Source: Pigmentiphaga sp. NML080357 (GTDB lineage Bacteria; Pseudomonadota; Gammaproteobacteria; Burkholderiales; Burkholderiaceae_B). From it: a stretch of DNA of 64,000 bases. Made by a program: the position numbers and the translations under genes. Location: NCBI RefSeq assembly GCF_002188465.1, contig NZ_NINW01000029.1, forward strand, positions 218,913 to 282,912, written 5' to 3'. The notes under the pieces are model-generated. The model searched no databases. It saw only the letters and a program-made list of their open reading frames with translations, and was not told the DNA's origin. Positions 9,615-17,347 of the stretch are shown here, in pieces. The first letter of the stretch is position 1, and each line of letters begins with the position of its first letter.

Positions 9615-11161
9615 GGCGCCGCCCCGGAGTGCCGGGAAACCTGGCAGAACTGCTCTCGCAAGCGCGATTTCTGCACCTTGCCGGTACTGGTGCGCGGGAG
9701 CTCGTCGACGAAGAAAACGTGCCTGGGCTTCTTGTAGCTGGCGATCAGGCCGCGGCAGTGGGCGACGATGGCGGCCGCGTCCGGGGTCGTGCCGCCGGCC
9801 AGCTGCACATAGGCGGCAACGGCCTCGCCATACACCGCATCGGGTACGCCGACGACGGCCACGTCCGCCACGCCGGGAAAGGACGCGATCGCAAGCTCGA
9901 CTTCCTTCGAGTAGATGTTGTAGCCCCCCGACAGGACCATGTCCTTCTTTCGATCGACCAGGTACAGATAACCCTGGGCGTCCAGGCGCCCCATGTCGCC
10001 CGTCACCACCCAGCCGTCGCGCAAGGTTTCCGCGGTTGCCTCCGGACGGCCGAAGTACTCGCGCATCGTGGAGTAGACGCCAGGTCGCCCGCTGCGCACC
10101 CATATCTCTCCCACCTCGCCGGCGGGCGCCTCGTTGCCGTCCGTGTCCACCAGCTTCAGCTCGATTCCCGGCCAGGGGCGGCCGACCGAGTCCGGGTGGG
10201 TGAATTGCTCCCCGGCGTTCAGCCCGGCGATCGCGCCCGCCTCGGTCATGGCATAGAACGAATAGAGCTTCGCGTGGGGCAGCGCGTCCTGCAGCCGCCG
10301 CTTCACGTCGTAAGGAAAGGCCTCGCCCGTCACCAGCATGACGCGCAGGGTGGCGAACCGTTGCGGCGCCGCCTCGATTTCCGGCAGCATCATCCTGCCC
10401 ACGGTCGGAACCATGCCGAACACGGTGATGCGTTCGCGCTCCACCAGCTCCGCCGCCTGGGCGGCGTCGAACTTCGGCATGACCACCATCGTCGCGCCGT
10501 GGAGGATCATGTTCATGAGGCGCGCCATGCCGGTGCGATGCGCCAGCGGCGTCGTGCACAAATGCCGGTCCGCCGCGCCCAGGCCCCAGTGATAGCCATT
10601 GAGGTAGCCGTTCACGTACAGATAATTCGATTGCGTCAGCACCACACCCTTGGCCCGCCCGGTCGTGCCTGACGTATAGCCGATCATGCAGGCATCATGG
10701 TCGTGCGGGACCTCTACGGGGGCGCGGCTGCCCGAGCGCACCAGGTCCGGCAAGCAGAGATCCGCGCCGCCGCGGGCGTCGGCGGCTATGCGGAGGGCGC
10801 CAGGGGCATGCCGCCAAGCCTGCTCCAGCGTTGCCTCGGTACGGGCGTCGAAGAAAATCGCCCGGGGAGAACAATCGCCCACGATATGCGCCACCTCGGC
10901 GGGCGACAGGGGCGGATTGATCGGCACGGCGATCGCGCCGGCCTTGATGGCCGCGATGAACGCCAGGACGAAATCGATGCCATTGGGCAGGTGTACGGCG
11001 ACCCGGTCTCCCACTTGCACGCCCGCCGCGCGCAGCGCATGGGCCAGGCGGGTCGTGCATGCATCGAGTTCCGCGAAAGACAGCCGCCGGTCGCCGCACA
11101 CGACGGCATCCTTGGCCCCCATCGTTGCCGCGTGCGAAGCGAGGAAGGTGGCGAATTTCAT
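9611..11161 (-). CDS. AMP-dependent acyl-CoA ligase
   Basis: A 516-residue ANL-superfamily enzyme. The phosphate-binding motif IGYTSGTTGRAKGVV lies near residue 167, the hinge and lid region SGGYNIYSKEVELAI near residue 420, and the catalytic Lys in RTSTGKVQKSRL close to the C terminus. It activates a carboxylic acid to its CoA thioester with ATP and so starts the pathway of this operon. It is separated from the DUF35 gene by three bases and overlaps the dehydrogenase gene by four. The substrate, likely a medium-size or branched acid, cannot be read from the sequence. Confidence 0.93.
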   Translation of the reverse strand: MKFATFLASHAATMGAKDAVVCGDRRLSFAELDACTTRLAHALRAAGVQVGDRVAVHLPNGIDFVLAFIAAIKAGAIAVPINPPLSPAEVAHIVGDCSPRAIFFDARTEATLEQAWRHAPGALRIAADARGGADLCLPDLVRSGSRAPVEVPHDHDACMIGYTSGTTGRAKGVVLTQSNYLYVNGYLNGYHWGLGAADRHLCTTPLAHRTGMARLMNMILHGATMVVMPKFDAAQAAELVERERITVFGMVPTVGRMMLPEIEAAPQRFATLRVMLVTGEAFPYDVKRRLQDALPHAKLYSFYAMTEAGAIAGLNAGEQFTHPDSVGRPWPGIELKLVDTDGNEAPAGEVGEIWVRSGRPGVYSTMREYFGRPEATAETLRDGWVVTGDMGRLDAQGYLYLVDRKKDMVLSGGYNIYSKEVELAIASFPGVADVAVVGVPDAVYGEAVAAYVQLAGGTTPDAAAIVAHCRGLIASYKKPRHVFFVDELPRTSTGKVQKSRLREQFCQVSRHSGAAP

Positions 11162-11164
11162 TGC

Positions 11165-11584
11165 TCAGGCCGGTTCGAAAGCAGGGTAGTTGAACTCGTC
11201 GGACAGCCGTTCCCACATCAGCTTGACCGGCATGCCTATGCGCACGCCTTCCGGCTCGACGTTGAAGAGGTTCGCCAGGATGCGGACTCCCTCTTCCAGC
11301 TCGACATAGGCGCACAGATAGGGCGCCCTGCTTTCGTGGCCGGGCCAGGGCGCGACGGACAGCGTCCATGAATAGACCGTGCCTCGTCCGGACGACTCCA
11401 CCCACTCGATATTGCGCTTTCCTGTATAGACCGATCCCGAACGCGGAAACCACTGGCACTTTCCCGTGTCCTTGCAGCGTTGGAGAAGGAGGCGTCCCTC
11501 GTTCGCGGCATCCCAGAACGGGCGGGTTTTCGCATAGATGTCCGGGCGGGGCAGTGGGCGGGGCGGCAATTTCTTTTCGGTCAT
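11165..11584 (-). CDS. DUF35 OB-fold protein, partner of the thiolase-like protein
   Basis: A 139-residue protein of the ChsH2/BbsA type: an N-terminal helix and rubredoxin-like region (DIYAKTRPFWDAANEGRLLL, then QRCKDTGKCQWFPRS), followed by an OB-fold (about 65-125, GTVYSWTLS ... APYLCAYVEL). Only two Cys remain in the zinc-ribbon segment (Cys-x5-Cys), so zinc binding is doubtful. Such proteins form tight complexes with the thiolase-like protein encoded next to them. Its start is one base after the thiolase stop. Confidence 0.88.
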   Translation of the reverse strand: MTEKKLPPRPLPRPDIYAKTRPFWDAANEGRLLLQRCKDTGKCQWFPRSGSVYTGKRNIEWVESSGRGTVYSWTLSVAPWPGHESRAPYLCAYVELEEGVRILANLFNVEPEGVRIGMPVKLMWERLSDEFNYPAFEPA

Positions 11585-11585
11585 G

Positions 11586-12755
11586 TCATTGCTCCAGAAT
11601 CAGTACGTTGGAGACGCTCCAGTTCTTGCCGAAGGGAATGACGCCTATGCCCGTGACCATGGCATTGCGCGGATCCTCGACCTGTCTCTCGCCGGCCTCG
11701 CCGAACATCTGGCGCACCGCCTCCACCAGGTTCAAACCGCCGCCGGCCAATCCCGGCTGTCCCGCCGAGATCTGCCCGCCTCCCGTATTCAGGGGCAGGT
11801 CGCCGCGGTAGCTGAAATCCGTATCCAGGATGAACCGGCTGCCTTTGCCTCGCTCGCAGAAGCCGATTTGCTCGAGCTGCAGGAGAATCGCGATGAGGAA
11901 GTCGTCGTAAGGGTGGAACATGCGCACGTCGCGCGCCGACATGCCCGCCTGGGCAAGCGCCTTCGGGCCCGCGAGGGTGAAGCCGCTTTCGGTGATGTCC
12001 GCCGTCAGGTCATCGACCTTGTAGTTGGAGACCTCTCCGTAGCCGACGGGATACACGGCCTTCTTCAGGCCCAGGCGCGCGGCGTTCTCCGCCGACGTGA
12101 CCAGGACGCCGTTGGCGCCGTCGCACACCATGACGCTGTCCAGGACGCGCAGCGGCGTGGACACGAACTTCGACGACAGGTAGTCCTGTTCCGTCAGCGG
12201 CGTCTTGAGCTTGGCCGACGCATTGGGGTTGAGCAGGGCGTGATTGCGCTGCGTGACCGCCAGCTTGGCCAGCGCCCCGTAATCCAGCCCATGCTGGTGC
12301 TCGTAGCGATGCATCAGCATGCCGAATACGCCAGTCGGCCCGCGCAGCCCCACCGGGTACTGGAACTCCCAGCGTTGTCCGCCCTGTTCGGCCGGAGGGT
12401 AGCTCGACTGGGCGTCCGAGGCGATGACGAGCACGGTCCGGCATTGCCCGTCGCGGATCGCGGCAGCCGCTCGCGCGATGCCGGCGATGGTCGATGCGCC
12501 GCCCAGGCCGTTGACCTGCGTCCATTGCGTCTGCAGGCCCAGGTGCTCCGCCAGGAATACGGCCCAGAACGGATTGCTCGTCTCGCTCATGGTCTCCGAA
12601 ACGGCAATGCCGTCGATCTCCGACTTCTCCAGGCCGGTGGCGGCGAGGATCTGGTCCAGCACGTCCGCGGCCAGCTCGTAGGAACTGCGCCCACCGCGCA
12701 GGACCACGGGCGTTTCGCCGTATCCGACGATCGCGATGTCTTTTTTCTTGCCCAA
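11586..12755 (-). CDS. Thiolase-superfamily protein (SCP-x/BbsB/Ltp-like)
   Basis: A 389-residue protein with a thiolase fold: N-terminal KDIAIVGYGETPV, GLGGASTIAGIARAAAAI near residue 90, and C-terminal LNTGGGQISAGQPGLAGGG. Counting back from the conserved helix, the place of the usual nucleophilic Cys is Gly, and the usual GHP motif is GQP. With the neighbouring DUF35 gene this suggests a BbsAB-type thiolase complex or a ChsH2-Ltp2-type retro-aldolase rather than a classical 3-ketoacyl-CoA thiolase. It would make the C-C cleavage that ends the cycle started by ligase, dehydrogenase and hydratase of the same operon. Confidence 0.85.
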   Translation of the reverse strand: MGKKKDIAIVGYGETPVVLRGGRSSYELAADVLDQILAATGLEKSEIDGIAVSETMSETSNPFWAVFLAEHLGLQTQWTQVNGLGGASTIAGIARAAAAIRDGQCRTVLVIASDAQSSYPPAEQGGQRWEFQYPVGLRGPTGVFGMLMHRYEHQHGLDYGALAKLAVTQRNHALLNPNASAKLKTPLTEQDYLSSKFVSTPLRVLDSVMVCDGANGVLVTSAENAARLGLKKAVYPVGYGEVSNYKVDDLTADITESGFTLAGPKALAQAGMSARDVRMFHPYDDFLIAILLQLEQIGFCERGKGSRFILDTDFSYRGDLPLNTGGGQISAGQPGLAGGGLNLVEAVRQMFGEAGERQVEDPRNAMVTGIGVIPFGKNWSVSNVLILEQ

Positions 12756-12765
12756 GATAGACTCC

Positions 12766-13554
12766 TCAACGCCCGGTGAAGTTGGCGGCGCGTTTTTCCC
12801 GGAAGGCGGCCAGGCCTTCTTCCTTGTCCGACGAGAAGGCCAGCGCGAAGAACGCGTCGGCCTCGATGTTCATGCCCTCGCTCAAGGTGGTGTCGAAACC
12901 CCGTTCCACCGCCTGCTTGGTGAACATGACCGAAAGCGGGGCCTGGGCGGACAGGCTTTGCGCCAGCTCGCGCGCCTTGTCGATCGCATGGCCGCGCTCG
13001 GCCACATGGTTGACGAGGCGCAGCGACAGCGCTTCGGCCGCGGGAATGCGCCTGCCGGTCCACATCAATTCCTTCGCCAGCGGCTTGCCGATCAGGCGCG
13101 GCAGCGTCTGCGTGCCCGCCCCTCCCGGCATGAGCCCCAATCGCGCCTCAGGCAGCCCGAACTGCGCGCCGTCCGCGGCCACGATGATGTCGCATAGCAG
13201 CGCCAGTTCGAAGCCGCCGCCCAGGGCGTAGCCCTCCACGGCGGCGATCACCGGCTTGGTGAATTCGGGCAGCGCCTTGAACAACTGGTTGACCTTGCGC
13301 TCGCGCTTGCGCCGGCGCCAGAGCTCGAAAATCTCGTCCGGTGCGAGCACCTGTTCGCTGGTGTCCACGCCGGTGCAGAACGCCTTTTCCGAACCGCGCA
13401 GGATGACTGCCCGGCACTGGCGGTCGGCCTCCGCCGACGAAAGCTGGCCGAGGATCTGCGCCGCGGTCTGCTCCCGTATGGCGTTCAGTTTGTCAGGCCG
13501 GTTGATGGTGATCTCAAGCCAACTGGCACGAGATTCCACAAGAATGTCTTCCAT
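12766..13554 (-). CDS. Enoyl-CoA hydratase/isomerase family protein
   Basis: The ATG at 13554 is preferred over an upstream in-frame start, because it has a purine-rich GAGAAAGAAGG before it and begins with normal crotonase sequence (262 residues). The first oxyanion-hole segment is KAFCTGVD; the second is YALGGGFELALLCD. Both glutamates of hydratases are present (GGGFELAL, and LPEARLGLMPGGAGTQ). It hydrates the enoyl-CoA made by the dehydrogenase. It heads the operon and lies downstream of the second copy of the GCACGATCGTGC palindrome. Confidence 0.9.
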   Translation of the reverse strand: MEDILVESRASWLEITINRPDKLNAIREQTAAQILGQLSSAEADRQCRAVILRGSEKAFCTGVDTSEQVLAPDEIFELWRRRKRERKVNQLFKALPEFTKPVIAAVEGYALGGGFELALLCDIIVAADGAQFGLPEARLGLMPGGAGTQTLPRLIGKPLAKELMWTGRRIPAAEALSLRLVNHVAERGHAIDKARELAQSLSAQAPLSVMFTKQAVERGFDTTLSEGMNIEADAFFALAFSSDKEEGLAAFREKRAANFTGR

Positions 13555-13636
13555 CGCCTTCTTTCTCCGAATGGTGGAGGCACGTTCACGGCGCATGCCG
13601 ATGCTTGATGCCCGTACGGGGATTCTGGCTCTAATC

Positions 13637-13648
13637 GCACGATCGTGC
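13637..13648. promoter_or_regulatory. Second copy of the TetR-type operator
   Basis: GCACGATCGTGC, a perfect 12-bp palindrome identical to the core at 7572-7583, lies 83 bp upstream of the hydratase start. The Bug gene has its copy at nearly the same distance (86 bp). Confidence 0.7.
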
Positions 13649-13799
13649 AATAAGAAAAGACGAGCGAAGGCGGGCGCGTGAGTTTTCGTCGCGCCACGTC
13701 ATTTTTTCTGAGGAGTGCGCGGCGCCGCGGTTCGGGCGCCGGCGATGCGCCCCTCGCGGGCGCACCCGGCCGCTATGGGGCCTTACGAACCGGGGGGGG

Positions 13800-14489
13800 C
13801 TATTCCTCCACCCATCGCACGACCTCGTCGATCCGCGCCCGGCTGGTCCGGAAGCCGTTGGCCGGATGCGCGGGATCGGCATAGCCGAACGAAATCCCGC
13901 ACACGATGCGGCGGTCGTCCCCGATGTCGAAGTGCTCGCGGATGAAGCCGGCGTATTCCGCCAGCGCCGCCTGGGCGATCGTCGCCACGCCCACGCTGCG
14001 GGCGGCCAGCATGAAATTGCTCACATATGCGCCGCAATCGACGGCGCCGTACACGCCCAGCGCCTCCGGCGTGCTCACGATGGCGACGTGCGGCGCGCCG
14101 AAGAAGCGGAAATTCTCCGCACCCTGGCGGGCGGAGGCCTCGCGGTCGCCACGCTGGACGCCCACGCTGTCGTAGAGCTGGAAGCCGCACTCGCGGCGCC
14201 GCTCGCGGTAGACGCCGGCGTACTCCCTGGGAAAGTCGAAGTCGGGATGCGCCTGCGGACGGCTGGCCACGTGGGCGCTCAGCGCCTGGCGAAAACGCTC
14301 GGTACCGTTGCCCGAGGTCACCACCACCTGCCAGGGTTGCGTGTTGCACCACGAGGCGGTCCGCTGCGCCAGCGCCAGTATCCGGGTAATGGTCGCCCGG
14401 GGCAGTGTCTGCGGCAGGAAGCCGCGGCAGCTCCAGCGCTCGTGCAGCAGTTGTTCGATCGATGCGTTGTCTTCGCCGGGATTAACCAT
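13800..14489 (-). CDS. Nitroreductase-family FMN oxidoreductase
   Basis: The ATG at 14489 gives 229 residues, normal for the family; the longer reading adds an Arg/Cys-rich stretch unlike nitroreductases. FMN-binding features are the N-terminal RWSCRGFLP, the ASWCNTQPWQVVVTSG segment (about residues 46-61) and the late GISFGYADPAHPANGFR. These enzymes use NAD(P)H and FMN to reduce nitro groups, quinones or enoates. It is the last gene of the Rieske-headed operon, 63 bases after the racemase-like gene. Its role there might be reduction of an electron-poor ring or enone intermediate (inference). Confidence 0.88.
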   Translation of the reverse strand: MVNPGEDNASIEQLLHERWSCRGFLPQTLPRATITRILALAQRTASWCNTQPWQVVVTSGNGTERFRQALSAHVASRPQAHPDFDFPREYAGVYRERRRECGFQLYDSVGVQRGDREASARQGAENFRFFGAPHVAIVSTPEALGVYGAVDCGAYVSNFMLAARSVGVATIAQAALAEYAGFIREHFDIGDDRRIVCGISFGYADPAHPANGFRTSRARIDEVVRWVEE

Positions 14490-14552
14490 GCGCTCGTTTC
14501 TCCTTGCGGGGCACCCGCGCTCGCGGCATGCGCGCGCGGATCCATGCATGCA

Positions 14553-15671
14553 TCATACGGGCTGGGGCCGCTCCCAGCGCCTGGCGACCGCCGCGATGCC
14601 GGTTTCCCGCGCCGGCCGCGCGGCGGAAGGCGTGCGCGAGAACCGCGGAGCGGGGGCCGGCTGCGGCGTGCCTTGCACTTCGACGAATGCCTGGCGCGCG
14701 GCATGGTGGGGATGCGCCCGCGCCTCCGACAGGCTCAGCACGGGCGTGACGCAGGCGTCGCTGCCGGCGAAGATGTCTTCCCAATCCCGCCGCGTCCGGC
14801 GCGCGAAACGCGCCGCGAGCTCGGCCCGCAAGGCCGCCGACCGCGCCGGATCGTGCTGGGCGTCGCGCAGGACCGGATCGACGTCCAGCCGTTCGCACAG
14901 CTCCGCAAAGAACGGCGGTTCGATCGGGCCGACGGCCACGTGGCCGCCGTCGGCGGTGGCATAGACGCCGTAGTAGGGCGCGCCGCCATCCAGCATGTTG
15001 GCGCCGCGGCGTTCGCGGAAGGTGCCCTTGAGCGCCCCGGACATACATTGGCTCATCAGCGACAGCACGCCGTCGGTAATGGCCGCATCCACCACCTGGC
15101 CGCGTCCCGAGCGGCGCGATTCGTACAGCGCGGCCAGGATGCCCGCCACCAGGTAGAGGCTGCCGCCCCCGTAGTCTCCCACCAGGTTGAGCGGCGGCAC
15201 GGGCGCGGCGTCCGCCGGGCCGATGGCATGGAGGGCGCCCGCGAGCGCGATGTAGTTGATGTCGTGTCCGGCGGTCTGCGCCAGCGGGCCCGCCTGGCCC
15301 CAACCCGTCATGCGGCCGTAGACCAGGCGCGGGTTGCGCGCGGCGAGGGCATCGGGCCCCAGTCCCAGCCGCTCCATGACTCCCGGCCGGAAACCTTCGA
15401 CCAGCACGTCTGCCGCGTCGAGCAGCCGCAGCACTTCGCCGCGCGCGTGGGCGTCCTTCAGGTCGGCCCGCACCACCAGGCGGCCGCGCCCGGCGATTTG
15501 CCGCGCGTCGGTGGCCGGCGTCCCGGGGCGGGCGATGGTGACGACCTCCGCCCCCATGTCGGCGAGCAGCATGCAGGCGAAAGGAGCGGGGCCCAGGCCC
15601 GCGAACTCGACTACCCGCAGGCCGGCAAGAGGGCCCCGGCAGGGTGCGGCCTCGTCATCGTGATGATTCAT
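14553..15671 (-). CDS. Family III CoA transferase, alpha-methylacyl-CoA racemase-like
   Basis: A 372-residue relative of the protein at 5342-6514, sharing the LAGLRVVEFAGLGPAPF start. It keeps the racemase-specific TGWGQAGPLAQTAGHDINYI (His near residue 137) and LNLVGDYGGGS (Asp near residue 167). It most likely interconverts 2R- and 2S-methylacyl-CoA so that a stereospecific dehydrogenase can act. It lies 30 bases after the DUF35 gene in the second catabolic operon. Two such racemases in neighbouring operons point to methyl-branched substrates. Confidence 0.87.
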   Translation of the reverse strand: MNHHDDEAAPCRGPLAGLRVVEFAGLGPAPFACMLLADMGAEVVTIARPGTPATDARQIAGRGRLVVRADLKDAHARGEVLRLLDAADVLVEGFRPGVMERLGLGPDALAARNPRLVYGRMTGWGQAGPLAQTAGHDINYIALAGALHAIGPADAAPVPPLNLVGDYGGGSLYLVAGILAALYESRRSGRGQVVDAAITDGVLSLMSQCMSGALKGTFRERRGANMLDGGAPYYGVYATADGGHVAVGPIEPPFFAELCERLDVDPVLRDAQHDPARSAALRAELAARFARRTRRDWEDIFAGSDACVTPVLSLSEARAHPHHAARQAFVEVQGTPQPAPAPRFSRTPSAARPARETGIAAVARRWERPQPV

Positions 15672-15701
15672 CGCCAGTCTCGCGTTCAGGATAAAGCGCC
15701 G

Positions 15702-16169
15702 TCAGCCGTTCCGGCGGATGCGCCACTGCAGCAGCGAATAAGGCGGGGCCGCATCGGGATGGTGCTCGAACACGCCATCGACCGCCGCGCCTATCCGCAC
15801 CTCCTGCATGGGATCCCCCAGCAGATTGCCGACCATGCGCACGCCGCCCGCGTGGGGCAGTTCGACCAGCACCGCCAGATATGGCCCATGTCGCCTGAGT
15901 ACCGGATGGGACGGATGCCAGACGCGTTCCCAGCTGTGGATGAGTCCTTTCGCTTCCACGTCACGCCACTCGGGATCGAACCGATGGCAGCGGTGGCATA
16001 GCCATTCCGGGCCGAATTGCCAGGCCTGGCAAGCGGGGCAGCGCTGTACGCGCAGCCGGCCCTCGCGCAGCCCTTGCCAATAGGGCGCCGACAGACCGTC
16101 GGGCTCGGCAACGGGAATGGGCAGCCCGGCGGGAAGATAGCGGGCATCGCCGGTTTTTCGCGCGTTCAT
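15702..16169 (-). CDS. DUF35 zinc-ribbon/OB-fold protein, partner of the thiolase-like protein
   Basis: A 155-residue protein starting at the ATG that overlaps the thiolase stop (ATGA). It has a complete rubredoxin-like zinc ribbon, QRCPACQAWQFG followed by LCHRCHRF (Cys-x2-Cys twice), and then an OB-fold (SWERVWHPSHP ... PYLAVLVELP). This is the arrangement of ChsH2-DUF35 and BbsA proteins, which bind the neighbouring thiolase-like subunit. Unlike the DUF35 protein at 11165, all four zinc ligands are kept. Confidence 0.9.
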   Translation of the reverse strand: MNARKTGDARYLPAGLPIPVAEPDGLSAPYWQGLREGRLRVQRCPACQAWQFGPEWLCHRCHRFDPEWRDVEAKGLIHSWERVWHPSHPVLRRHGPYLAVLVELPHAGGVRMVGNLLGDPMQEVRIGAAVDGVFEHHPDAAPPYSLLQWRIRRNG

Positions 16170-17347
16170 AAGGCGGCCTCCGATCCCAGCAGCAGGTTGC
16201 TGGTGGGCGTGACCATCGGCCCGCCGGTGACCAGCGCGACGTCGGCGCGGTCGGCCTGCGCGGTTGCCGTGCCCCGCACCTGGCGCACGGCCTCCAGCAC
16301 CAGTTCGAATCCCTGCATATAGCATTCCGCCAGGTTGCCGCCGCTGGTATTGAGCGGCAGCCTGCCCGACGGCGCGGACAAGTTGTCCGGCGTCAGGAAC
16401 TCGTTGGCTTCTTCCGGCCGGAAGAAGCCGTGCTCCATCAGCGCCATGGCCACGCCCGCGGTGAAGTTGTCGTAGCTCTGCACCACCCCGACGTCCTGCG
16501 GGCTGACGCCGGCCATGCGGTAGAGCTCGGGGGCCAGCGTGCCGAAATTGGCGCCGGCGTAGCCGGGCGCGTTGTGCGGATCTGCGCCCGCGCGGTATCC
16601 CGAGCCTGCCGCGGCGCCCAGCAGGTAGACCGGCTTGTGGGGAAAGTCGCGCGCCCGCTGCCCATCCACGAGGATGAGGGCCGCGGCCCCGTCGTTCTCC
16701 ATGCAGCAGTCGTACAGGCGGAACGGTTCCACGATCCAGCGCGAGGCGTCGTAGCCGGCTTCGTCCAGCGGCTTGCCATGCATCACCGCGCGCGGGTTCG
16801 ACTGCGCATGCCGATACGAGGCCAGCGCGATGGCGCGCATCGCCTCCTGCCGGATGCCGTGATCGTGCATGAAGCGGCGTACCCGCATGGCGAAGCGCTG
16901 GGGCGGGGCCAATACGCCATAGGGCATCAGGTAGGCCCGTTCGCCGGACACCGTGGCCAGGTCCGCGGATTGTCCGAAGCGCCCGTACTCGCCTTGGGCC
17001 AGCGAACGAAAGACCACCACGCATTCGGCCATCCCGGCGCGGATGGCGGCGGCCGCATTGGCGACGGCGGCGCAGCATCCGCCGCCGCCGCCGCCCCATT
17101 GCATGGTGGCCGAACGCAGTTGCGGAATGCCCAGCGCGGCAGCGAGCCGGGAAGCGTCGCTGCGCTCGTTGCCGTACGAGGCGAAGCCGTCGATCTCCGT
17201 GGGCGCGAGGCCCGCGTCGCGGCAGGCGGCCAGGATGGCCTGCAGCGCCAGCTTGAATTCGGGATCCGGCGATTGCCCGTGCCGGTAGTAGCGGCTCTCG
17301 CCTATGCCCGCCACGGCTACGCGGCCTTTCAGGCTGCGGCCGGTCAT
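16166..17347 (-). CDS. Thiolase-superfamily protein, Ltp/SCP-x-like
   Basis: A 393-residue thiolase-fold protein. The helix region reads WGGGGGGCCAAVANAAAAI, with Gly where the nucleophilic Cys is expected. The C-terminal motif is LNTSGGNLAECYMQGFEL, not the GHPxGxSG of true thiolases. This matches lipid-transfer (Ltp) proteins, some of which, with DUF35 partners, are retro-aldolases in steroid side-chain breakdown. Tyrosines in QSYDNFTAG and AECYMQG fit the tyrosines proposed for that chemistry. The likely role is C-C cleavage of a beta-hydroxyacyl-CoA. It overlaps both neighbours by four bases. Confidence 0.85.
   Translation of the reverse strand: MTGRSLKGRVAVAGIGESRYYRHGQSPDPEFKLALQAILAACRDAGLAPTEIDGFASYGNERSDASRLAAALGIPQLRSATMQWGGGGGGCCAAVANAAAAIRAGMAECVVVFRSLAQGEYGRFGQSADLATVSGERAYLMPYGVLAPPQRFAMRVRRFMHDHGIRQEAMRAIALASYRHAQSNPRAVMHGKPLDEAGYDASRWIVEPFRLYDCCMENDGAAALILVDGQRARDFPHKPVYLLGAAAGSGYRAGADPHNAPGYAGANFGTLAPELYRMAGVSPQDVGVVQSYDNFTAGVAMALMEHGFFRPEEANEFLTPDNLSAPSGRLPLNTSGGNLAECYMQGFELVLEAVRQVRGTATAQADRADVALVTGGPMVTPTSNLLLGSEAAL

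Noticed and set aside
13866..16001. A 711-codon plus-strand frame over the nitroreductase, racemase and DUF35 genes
   Set aside because: It spans three well-supported genes on the opposite strand and has no recognisable domain.
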